37,571 nucleotides of DNA from assembly GCA_024405395.1 (NCBI GenBank), contig JAKSOW010000018.1:1-37571 (forward strand). Direction: 5' to 3'. Shown here in pieces: positions 19,138 to 25,931 of this stretch; position 1 is the first letter of the stretch; every line of letters starts with the position of its first letter. Source of the DNA: Kiritimatiellia bacterium. Lineage in GTDB: Bacteria > Verrucomicrobiota > Kiritimatiellia > RFP12 > UBA1067. Position numbers and translations under genes: made by a program. The notes under the pieces were generated by a model. That model searched no databases, had not been told where the DNA came from, and saw only the letters and a list, made by a program, of their open reading frames with translations.

Positions 19138-20542
19138 AGATTTCATGAAACTTGCCGCGGCAGGTGCTGTGGGAACGATGCGTTGGCGTGATTATGCGGC
19201 TGAAGTCGGCATGCCGCCGCTTCGCGTAGGCGTGCTCAGCGACATTCATGTGTCCTGGCGTCTGGGCTCCGGCAAGTCCATTGACCGATATGGCGCCCCC
19301 GAATACTACCTCAAGACGCTTGAGTTCCTGCGTGACGCGAAAGTGGATGCAGTCATCATCGCCGGCGACTTGACGAACTATGGTGATGCCGCCGAGCTTC
19401 AGGTTGTGGGGGAGGTCTGGGACAAGGTCTTCCCGGGCAATCGTCGGCCAGATGGCGCAGAAGTGGTGAAGCTCTTTCTGCACGGCAACCACGACGTGGG
19501 CTTCAGTTGGACGCACAAGAAAGATTTCACCACGCCAGAGGCCAAGGCCGCATTGTTCGAGAAATCGATTCTCAAGGACCGTGCAGGAACTTGGCAGGCG
19601 GCGTTTCACGAGGCGTGGTCGCCCGTCTATATGAAGGACGTGAAAGGCTACAAGTTCATCTGTGCGCACTGGGGGCACGAAAAGGAGCTGGACGCCTTTC
19701 TGACGGCCCACAAGGCCGAACTTGCAGGCAACAAACCGTTTTTCTACGCCCAACATCCCCATCCGCGGGATACGGTCTATGGCGACTGGGCCTGGGGACG
19801 CGATAAAGGCGACTCGACGGCCGCGTTGTCCAAATTCCCCAATGCAATCGCCTTCTCGGGGCATTCGCACTTCTCCCTCACGATGGAGCAGAGCATCTGG
19901 CAGGGGGCGTTCACCAGCATTGGCACGGCATCCCTCTCCTACATCGGCCTGCCCGAAGTGGGGCGGATACGCGAGAATGGCCACCAGACCAAGGACCTGG
20001 GACGTGATCTGCACATGGGAAAGACTTCCTGTGCGGGACGGCAAGGCATGATCATGGATGTCTTTCCCGATCGTGTCAATCTGGTGCGACGGGAATTCCT
20101 TTCAAATGCCGATTGTGCTGATGTGTGGTCGATTCCTGTCGGTGCGAATGCCGCCCGCCCCTTTGACTACGCTTCACGTGCGGCTGCGGCCCAGGCGCCG
20201 TACTTCCCCGTCGACGCACGTGCCACGGTTGTGCGCAAGCCCGGAAAGGATCGCGGGAAGAACGCCGAAGAGCAGTTGGTGATCACCTTCCCCCAGGCTC
20301 TGGCTGCCACGCCACACAATCGCGTGATCGACTACGAGGTGACGGCGCATGTGGCCGGTCAACCTGACCTGGTGCGTTACGTTTATGCGCCAGGATTTTT
20401 CCGTCCGGTGGTCGACATCCCTTCGATGGCCAGCTGTGTCTTCGCGGTCTCGGAGTTCCCGGCTGGGGCGATGGTGGACTTTGAGATCTGTGCGCTGGAC
20501 AGCTGGTCGGCAAAGAGCCGCCCGTTGACATGTCGTATCTGA
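19121..20542 (+). CDS. Tat-exported calcineurin-like metallophosphoesterase
   Basis: The N-terminus has a twin-arginine signal, TRRDFMKLAAAGAVG (residues 4-18), so the folded protein is expected in the periplasm. The metallophosphoesterase motifs come in order: LSDIH near 40, AGDLTNYGD near 86, LHGNHDVGF near 122, a His in ICAHWGH near 185, and FSGHSHFS near 247. These supply the two-metal site of calcineurin-like enzymes acting on phosphomono- or diesters. The substrate is not evident. A C-terminal domain of about 150 residues (from 320) looks beta-rich. The length is 473. ATG 19121 has AAAGGA 7 bases upstream. The gene appears monocistronic; the next gene has its own extended -10. Confidence 0.88.
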   Translation: MNVTRRDFMKLAAAGAVGTMRWRDYAAEVGMPPLRVGVLSDIHVSWRLGSGKSIDRYGAPEYYLKTLEFLRDAKVDAVIIAGDLTNYGDAAELQVVGEVWDKVFPGNRRPDGAEVVKLFLHGNHDVGFSWTHKKDFTTPEAKAALFEKSILKDRAGTWQAAFHEAWSPVYMKDVKGYKFICAHWGHEKELDAFLTAHKAELAGNKPFFYAQHPHPRDTVYGDWAWGRDKGDSTAALSKFPNAIAFSGHSHFSLTMEQSIWQGAFTSIGTASLSYIGLPEVGRIRENGHQTKDLGRDLHMGKTSCAGRQGMIMDVFPDRVNLVRREFLSNADCADVWSIPVGANAARPFDYASRAAAAQAPYFPVDARATVVRKPGKDRGKNAEEQLVITFPQALAATPHNRVIDYEVTAHVAGQPDLVRYVYAPGFFRPVVDIPSMASCVFAVSEFPAGAMVDFEICALDSWSAKSRPLTCRI

Positions 20543-20589
20543 AGATCCAGGCAGAAGGGCATGGGATTGAATTCCCTTCCCGTGCGCAT

Positions 20590-20600
20590 TGTGGTATAAT
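20590..20600 (+). promoter_or_regulatory. Extended -10 promoter of the first GYF_2 gene (leaderless)
   Basis: TGTGGTATAAT contains a perfect TATAAT with an extended TG-n. The ATG at 20607 starts 6 bases later and no Shine-Dalgarno exists. The identical 11 bases occur ahead of the altronate dehydratase gene at 36548-36558. Confidence 0.7.
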
Positions 20601-20606
20601 CTGCAT

Positions 20607-21983
20607 ATGAATTCCGACGGTAAACTGTACCTGCGCAATGGGACGGGCAAGGTGTTTGGCCCCGTCACTTTCAGCACCCTTCAGCAATGGGCTTGTGATG
20701 GCCGAGTAGAGCCCACGGCGGAGGTCTCGGAAGATCTGGAGAACTGGCTGGCGGCACCGAACATTCCCGGGTTGGGAATGGAATGGGTGGTCGAAAACAA
20801 TCCTGGGCAGTTCTACGGTCCTACGCATCGTACCGTCATCGATGACTTCATCAAGTCAGGTTCTCTCGTGCCGGGTGCGCGATTCTACCGTGACATGCGC
20901 AGCGGTTTGGCCGAGAAGGCCGAGTTGGAGGCTGCAGCGCGTGACGAGCTAAAGGCCGCCAAGGCAGAAGCCGAATCTTTGCGGACAAAGGCAACGGAGG
21001 CGGATGCCCTGCGGGAGGCGTTGGCGAAGGCTGCAGAGGAGACGCAACGCTCCGCAAGCGAGGTGGCGCGCCACAAGGCGGCACAAGCCAAGGCGGAGCG
21101 TGATCTGGATGACGCACGTGGCAGGCTGCTGGAAGCGGCCAGCGACTGCGATTCGCTCAGGAACGAGGTTGCGACACTGCGGCCGATCAAACAGCAGTTG
21201 GATGAGCTCAGGGAAAAGCACGCGAATCTTGTCGCCGAACTGGAGGAGAAGGACAGGCGCTATGGCGAAGAGGTGCGCAAGGCAGTGACCTCGCAGCGGG
21301 GCCTGGAAGAGGCACAGGCCGAGATCGCGACATTGAAGTCCGCCAAGGCCGCCATCGAAAAGGCGCGTGAGGACGAGGCTTCGAAGGCGGCGGGAACCTT
21401 GCGGCATCTTGATGCCACGCAAGGGGAAGTGGCTGCCCTTCGGGTTGCGCAGGAAAAGCTGGTGCACGAACGTGACGAGATGCGGGTGCGGATAACCCAG
21501 GAGCAGCAGGCGCGTGCGGCGTCGCAGGAAGCTCTGGAGAAGGTCCAGCGACATCTCAAGGAGCTGACCTCAGAAGCCGATGCGCTTAGAGCGGCGTTGG
21601 CAGGGGCGGAGAACGAAAAGGCGGCTGTTGCGGCAAGAGCGGCCGAGGCACGCAATGAGACAGAGTCGGTCAAGGCTGAACTGACCAAAGCCGAGAAGGA
21701 GCGCGACACGCTCAAGGCGGAACTTGAGGATCTGCGGAAGGTTCCTGAGAAACGGGAGGACGTGCTTGTCCCGGAGGTCATCATCGCCGACGAGCCGCCG
21801 CCCAAGCCGGCCAGCAATTTCTCCCACACCGGGAATGGTGCTTCGGGCGCATCACCTTTGGGCGGAATATTCGGCGGCAACATCTCGTCGTTGGCGGATC
21901 TGGAGCGACAGGCTCAGGCTGAATTGGCGCGCATGCGCGCTTCGGGCGGCAAGGGCTTCTTCGGCTTCGGGAAAAAGAAATAG
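20607..21983 (+). CDS. Tandem GYF_2 (DUF4339) coiled-coil protein A
   Basis: The frame is open from 20589 but that stretch includes the -10 box, so ATG 20607 is the start; the product has 458 residues. Residues about 5-52 (LYLRNGTGKVFGPVTFSTLQ, then NWLAAPNI) and 58-105 (WVVENNPGQFYGPTHRTVID) are two GYF_2/DUF4339 domains, recognised by W/LY-x(6-8)-GP and a downstream hydrophobic strand. Residues about 110-385 are an almost unbroken Ala/Glu/Lys/Arg coiled coil. The end is Gly-rich then basic (GGKGFFGFGKKK). There is no signal peptide or membrane segment, so it is cytoplasmic. GYF_2 domains are thought to bind proline-rich peptides, but no partner is known. It is a paralogue in layout of the next gene; a shared structural or scaffold role is inference. 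Confidence 0.85.
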   Translation: MNSDGKLYLRNGTGKVFGPVTFSTLQQWACDGRVEPTAEVSEDLENWLAAPNIPGLGMEWVVENNPGQFYGPTHRTVIDDFIKSGSLVPGARFYRDMRSGLAEKAELEAAARDELKAAKAEAESLRTKATEADALREALAKAAEETQRSASEVARHKAAQAKAERDLDDARGRLLEAASDCDSLRNEVATLRPIKQQLDELREKHANLVAELEEKDRRYGEEVRKAVTSQRGLEEAQAEIATLKSAKAAIEKAREDEASKAAGTLRHLDATQGEVAALRVAQEKLVHERDEMRVRITQEQQARAASQEALEKVQRHLKELTSEADALRAALAGAENEKAAVAARAAEARNETESVKAELTKAEKERDTLKAELEDLRKVPEKREDVLVPEVIIADEPPPKPASNFSHTGNGASGASPLGGIFGGNISSLADLERQAQAELARMRASGGKGFFGFGKKK

Positions 21984-22017
21984 GGTGCTCGACATTACCT
22001 GAGATTGGAATATTGTC

Positions 22018-23598
22018 ATGAATGAAACATGGTATTTGAGGACGCAGGACGAGACCTTTGGCCCCGAGACGAAAGAGAGACTTCTGGAATGGGCTCGGAT
22101 GGGCCGCATTCAGCCGGGGCAGGAGATTTCGTCTGACGGCGAGACGTGGCTGCCGGCCACGGAAATCGATTTTCTGGACATGCGCTGGTCCATCGACATC
22201 GGCGATGGGTTGCCCCGGGGTCCTTTCAACAAGGTCGCCGCCCAGGCGTTGCTGGATTCGGGGCGCCTGCCCAAAGGATCCAAGCTGGTGGAGGTGAAGC
22301 CAGAACCTGGGGAAGAGCCGATTGCTGAAGAACCAATCGCCGAAGATCCGATCGTTGAGTCGGAGGGAGAGGCCGCAACTGCGCCTAATGTGGTGGAGAA
22401 GGTCGTTGAAAAACGCGTGGAAGTTCCGGTCGAGAAGATTGTCGAGCGGGTTGTTGAAGTCCCGGTCGAGAAGATTGTGGAGAAGGTTGTCGAGAAACGC
22501 GTGGAGATTCCCGTCGAGAAGATTGTGGAAAAGCGCGTGGAGGTGCCTGTCGAGAAAATAATCGAGGTGCCGGTCGAGAAGATTGTCGAAAAGCGTGTGG
22601 AAGTCCAGGATCCGGAGCTGTTGGCCCGCCTGGACGAGATGACGGCCCGGGCCGAACAGCTGAAGAGCGGTCTTGCGGCAGCTGAGACGCGTGTCAGTGC
22701 GGCGGAAGCGCAGATTGCCGCTGTGCACGCCACCGCCAAGGAGGAGATTGCCGCCGCAAAGCATGAAGCGCAGTCGCAGGTGGTCGCGGCCCAACAGGAG
22801 GCTCGTTCGCAGGTGGTCGCCGCTCAGCAGGAAGCCCGCTCACAGGTGGCGGCGGCCCAGGAGGCTGCGCAGTCACAAGTTGCCGCTGCTCAAGATGCGG
22901 CGGCGGCAGCCCAGCAGAAGGCCCGGGCTGCGGAGGCGGAGACGCTGGTTCTCTCAGACGAGATTAAGCGGTTGCCGCAGAATGCGCAAGAGGCGGCGAA
23001 CATGGAGGCCGCGGTCTATGCGCTCCTCAATGAGGAGGCTGAGGCCCTGGCCAAGACATTGGCGGCAGAGAAGCGAGATGCCGAACTGGCCCAGCAGCGT
23101 TGGCGTGAGCGCTCCGAACGGCTTCTGGCGCGGCGGCAGGAGCTTCTGCGCCGTATCGGCACGTCGGCAGATGACATGAAGCGCCGGGCTTTGCGCGAGC
23201 ATCCGGAGGATCCGCGTACAGTGAATCTGCGGCGGGAACTTGACGCACAGCGGATTCTGTCGGAGAAGGCCGCACGAGAGGCGGATGTCCGCCTGCGCGA
23301 TCTTGCGGCACAATTGCGTGAGAGAACGACCGAAGTGGAGCGTCTGCGGCAGCAGGTGAAGGATGGGGCCGTGTTGATGCGGCAGATTCAGGACTTGCGC
23401 GAACGGCTGCAGCAGCGCGAGAAGGAATTGCTGGAAGAACGGCAGCGAGCCGAGGCTGCACGACAGCAGCAGGTTGCCTCGCAGCAGACGCTGCTGGCGC
23501 GTTTGTCGGCTCTCGAGAGTGGATTGCCGGGCGGAACGGACCAGTCGCGCGAAGCGCATGGCGTGAAGCTGGCGCGTTGGATGGGACTGAAGAAGTGA
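22018..23598 (+). CDS. Tandem GYF_2 (DUF4339) coiled-coil protein B with VPVEKIVEK repeats
   Basis: A 526-residue cytoplasmic protein with no signal or membrane segment. Two GYF_2-like domains fill residues 4-52 ([20 protein letters not shown]) and 57-92 ([16 protein letters not shown]). An acidic linker with [12 protein letters not shown] follows. Residues 125-196 are a run of VEKIVE, VPVEK and KRVEV units, strongly like the charged repeats of alveolins and articulins. Residues 250-300 contain 11-residue repeats ([11 protein letters not shown]), and the remainder to about 490 is charged coiled coil. It follows the related gene A by 34 bases without a clear Shine-Dalgarno, and the Nudix gene by 7 bases. 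The function is unknown; the make-up suggests a filament or scaffold protein. Confidence 0.85.
   Translation: MNETWYLRTQDETFGPETKERLLEWARMGRIQPGQEISSDGETWLPATEIDFLDMRWSIDIGDGLPRGPFNKVAAQALLDSGRLPKGSKLVEVKPEPGEEPIAEEPIAEDPIVESEGEAATAPNVVEKVVEKRVEVPVEKIVERVVEVPVEKIVEKVVEKRVEIPVEKIVEKRVEVPVEKIIEVPVEKIVEKRVEVQDPELLARLDEMTARAEQLKSGLAAAETRVSAAEAQIAAVHATAKEEIAAAKHEAQSQVVAAQQEARSQVVAAQQEARSQVAAAQEAAQSQVAAAQDAAAAAQQKARAAEAETLVLSDEIKRLPQNAQEAANMEAAVYALLNEEAEALAKTLAAEKRDAELAQQRWRERSERLLARRQELLRRIGTSADDMKRRALREHPEDPRTVNLRRELDAQRILSEKAAREADVRLRDLAAQLRERTTEVERLRQQVKDGAVLMRQIQDLRERLQQREKELLEERQRAEAARQQQVASQQTLLARLSALESGLPGGTDQSREAHGVKLARWMGLKK
22390..22605 (+). repeat. Tandem repeats encoding VPVEKIVEK units
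   Basis: About six variants of a 24-33-base unit (core gtcgagaagattgt) encode the alveolin-like segment. The copies are alike at synonymous sites, indicating repeat expansion. Confidence 0.75.
22765..22917 (+). repeat. 33-bp repeats encoding [11 protein letters not shown]
   Basis: Four to five units of 33 bases encode 11-residue (hendecad) repeats with core caggtggtcgc. They would extend a right-handed coiled coil. Confidence 0.65.
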
Positions 23599-23605
23599 GG
23601 CGGAC

Positions 23606-24031
23606 ATGGAGCTGAAGGAATACGAGCTGGCGGGGATCGAGACGATTGCGCGTGGCGTGTGCTGGCGCGAAGGGAAACTCCTGCTTTGCCGTGCAAAGGG
23701 CGGCAAGACGACGTATCTCCCCGGTGGGCACATCGAATTCGGCGAGACGGGGCGGCAGGCGCTCCTGCGCGAGATTGAGGAGGAATTAGGCGTCAAGGCC
23801 GAAGCGGGGGCCTTCCTCGGTGTGGTGGAGAACCAATTTGAACAGCACGGCAAGCCCCATGCCGAAATCAATCTCGTCTACGAGCTGAAGATTCCCGTTG
23901 CGGCGAAAGTGGCGGCACAGGAAGACTGGATCGAATTCGAGTGGCGCGACCCTGCGGCGCTTGGGGACCTGTTGCCCGTGGATTTCCGCGTGTTGCGCGA
24001 AGATGCGCCAACTTGCCTTTTCCGCCCGTGA
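23606..24031 (+). CDS. Nudix hydrolase
   Basis: The 141-residue protein contains an exact Nudix box, GHIEFGETGRQALLREIEEE then LGV (residues about 38-60), fitting G-x5-E-x7-REU-x-EE-x-GU. Such enzymes hydrolyse nucleoside diphosphates linked to another moiety; the substrate cannot be read from the sequence. The ATG at 23606 is 7 bases after the GYF_2 gene B stop, with only a weak GAGG. Its stop TGA overlaps the GTG start of the glycosyltransferase (GTGA), so the two are translationally coupled. Confidence 0.92.
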   Translation: MELKEYELAGIETIARGVCWREGKLLLCRAKGGKTTYLPGGHIEFGETGRQALLREIEEELGVKAEAGAFLGVVENQFEQHGKPHAEINLVYELKIPVAAKVAAQEDWIEFEWRDPAALGDLLPVDFRVLREDAPTCLFRP

Positions 24032-24750
24032 CGCTTTCCCTCATAGTTCCGGTATTCAACTCGCCTGACCTTGTTCAGGCGTTGTTGGGTCATGTCCCTG
24101 ATCTGAAGGCCGCTGCGGCGGCGTGTGGTGACGAGCTGATAGAGGTGATCTTGTCCGACGACGGTTCGCAGCCCTCCATAGCGGAGCAGCTTTCCGGCGG
24201 GTGCGCCACGGCATGGTCGATTGCGGGCGTGCCAGTCACGATCCTCCGCAATGAGGAGAATCTGGGGAAAGGGCATGCCGTCAAGATCGCGGCATTGGCG
24301 GCGAAGGGGGAGTGGGTCCTGATGAGTGATGCCGACGAGTCGGCTCCTCTGGTAGAGTACGCCAAACTCGCGGCAGCTCGTGCGCCGAATGTCTGGTTGG
24401 TCTGCGGTAGCCGCTATGTGCAGACCGCTCCTGTCTCTGGATTGCCGCTACGGCGGCGTGTCCTGTCACGCGTCTTCAATCTCCTGGTGAGGCTGGCGGG
24501 CGTCGGCAAGATCAAGGACTCGCAATGCGGTCTCAAGCTCTTCTGGATGCCGTGTCTGCGCTCCGTGGTCGAATCGCTGCGCATCACGCGTTTCGCCTTT
24601 GACGTGGAGCTCATCGCCAATGTGCGGAAGGCGGGGGGGCTGGTCGCCGAAGTTCCCGTAATCTGGCGTGGTGGGCACAGATCTTCCCTACGGCTGTGGC
24701 GGGATGCGCCGCAGATGTTGTGGGACCTGCTGCGATTTGCGTGCCGTTAG
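24028..24750 (+). CDS. Glycosyltransferase family 2, DPM1/ALG5-like
   Basis: GTG 24028 is the start: it overlaps the Nudix stop as GTGA and the next residues, TLSLIVPVFN, are the canonical GT2 opening. The frame upstream is a Nudix shadow. The 240-residue protein shows SDDGS (nucleotide binding), ENLGKGHAVKIAAL, the metal-binding motif in MSDADES, GSRYV, and KDSQCGLKLF, the hallmark of the dolichyl- or polyprenyl-phosphate sugar transferases. No C-terminal membrane segment is present, as in soluble members. It probably transfers a hexose from UDP or GDP sugar to a polyprenyl phosphate at the membrane. It ends with a 4-base convergent overlap with the aminotransferase-like gene. Confidence 0.88.
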   Translation: MTLSLIVPVFNSPDLVQALLGHVPDLKAAAAACGDELIEVILSDDGSQPSIAEQLSGGCATAWSIAGVPVTILRNEENLGKGHAVKIAALAAKGEWVLMSDADESAPLVEYAKLAAARAPNVWLVCGSRYVQTAPVSGLPLRRRVLSRVFNLLVRLAGVGKIKDSQCGLKLFWMPCLRSVVESLRITRFAFDVELIANVRKAGGLVAEVPVIWRGGHRSSLRLWRDAPQMLWDLLRFACR

Positions 24751-25931
24751 ACTTCCGCCATGCGGTTAAAGGCTTCGCGGATGCGAGGAATTGGGGCGGC
24801 ATAGCTGAAACGCAGGAATCCCTGTCCGCGTGCGCCGAAGTCTGTTCCGGGCGTGAAGGCCACATGGGCACGCGCCAAGGCGTTCTGCGCGAAATTCAGC
24901 GAATCATTGGTGTAGCGCCGTGCATCGGCAAAGACGAAGAATGTCCCCTCTGGTTCAACGGGCACCGACATCCCCAAGTCGCGAATGCGCGCCATGATGA
25001 ACTTGCGGCGGGAATCGTATTCGGCGAGAAGAGCAGCCTGATCGGCCTGGAACTGCGCCGATTGGCGATGTTCGCCCAGAAGCAGCTGCAGCGCCACGAG
25101 GGCCGCACGCTGAGCAATGGCACTTACGCCAGCCCCCGACGAAAGGCTCTGCTGAAGAAGCCGCAGTGGCCGCAGATGGCGCTTGGGGATGATCACATAG
25201 CCCAGATCAAGACCTGTTCTGACAAAGCGACTGGAGAAGTCGGCGAACACAAAGGCTTCGTCCGTATACTCAAGAATCGAATGCGCGCGCTTGCCGCCAT
25301 AGACGATCCCGTGATAGGTCTCATCCGACAGCAGCACCGGCGCATTGGCGGCGTTGCCGGGGAAAAGTTCCGGCAACGCCTTGAGAAGGTCAGGATCAGC
25401 CAGCTTACCTGTTGGGTTGGCGGGTGAATTCACGAAGAGGGCCCGCGTACGTGGCGTCAGGACCGCCTTGATTTCGGCGAGGTCAAGCTGAAAATCATTG
25501 TCGGCCGCCGCCGATATGTCTATGGGACGAGCTTGGCAGGCCAGTGCCAGATTCCGATAGCGAGCAGGACCGGGAGTGGCGCTCAGAATCTCGTCTTCAT
25601 TGCTGCAGAGAGCCTGGAGGACCAGCAGCATGGCCGACGCTGATCCGCTGGTGACGAGTACGCGTTCGGGCGTGATCTCCGTGCCGTATTCCTGTTTGTG
25701 GAGGCGGCAGATTGCAGCCCGCAGTTCCGGGTCGCCGAAGATGTCGGCGAAAGGAGCTGAAGGCTCGTCAAACGCCGCCTTGATGGCCGCGGCGATAAGG
25801 GGATGAACGCCGAAGTCGGGTTCGCAGACTTCCAGATGGATGATGTCTTCACCCTTGCGGGCGAGTTTGCGCGCTTGCTCGGCAAGATCCATTGCCGAGC
25901 AAGGCGTCATCTCCTTAAGGACCGCGTTCAT
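24747..25931 (-). CDS. Class I/II aminotransferase-fold protein lacking the PLP lysine
   Basis: Start ATG 25931 overlaps the lptD stop by one base (TGATG); the longer frame upstream is an lptD shadow. The 394 residues follow the fold type I aminotransferase plan: EPDFGVHPLI, SGSASAML (PLP phosphate), FVNSPANPTGK (NPTG), LSDETYHGIVY (the Asp and Tyr of the PLP site), and RFSYAAP with the C-terminal substrate-binding Arg. The normal lysine motif S-K-x-[FY]-x-x-TG-x-R-LGY reads FSSRFVRTGLDLGY here. Ser234 stands at the lysine position and Asp replaces the conserved Arg. The codons (agt, cgc) are clear and the frame is intact, so this is likely a pseudoenzyme, or catalysis differs. It is the last gene of the cell-shape operon. 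Confidence 0.85.
   Translation of the reverse strand: MNAVLKEMTPCSAMDLAEQARKLARKGEDIIHLEVCEPDFGVHPLIAAAIKAAFDEPSAPFADIFGDPELRAAICRLHKQEYGTEITPERVLVTSGSASAMLLVLQALCSNEDEILSATPGPARYRNLALACQARPIDISAAADNDFQLDLAEIKAVLTPRTRALFVNSPANPTGKLADPDLLKALPELFPGNAANAPVLLSDETYHGIVYGGKRAHSILEYTDEAFVFADFSSRFVRTGLDLGYVIIPKRHLRPLRLLQQSLSSGAGVSAIAQRAALVALQLLLGEHRQSAQFQADQAALLAEYDSRRKFIMARIRDLGMSVPVEPEGTFFVFADARRYTNDSLNFAQNALARAHVAFTPGTDFGARGQGFLRFSYAAPIPRIREAFNRMAEV

Noticed and set aside
20555..20580. Possible hairpin after the metallophosphoesterase (GAAGGG...CCCTTC)
   Set aside because: Short stem, large loop and no T-tract; not convincing as a terminator.
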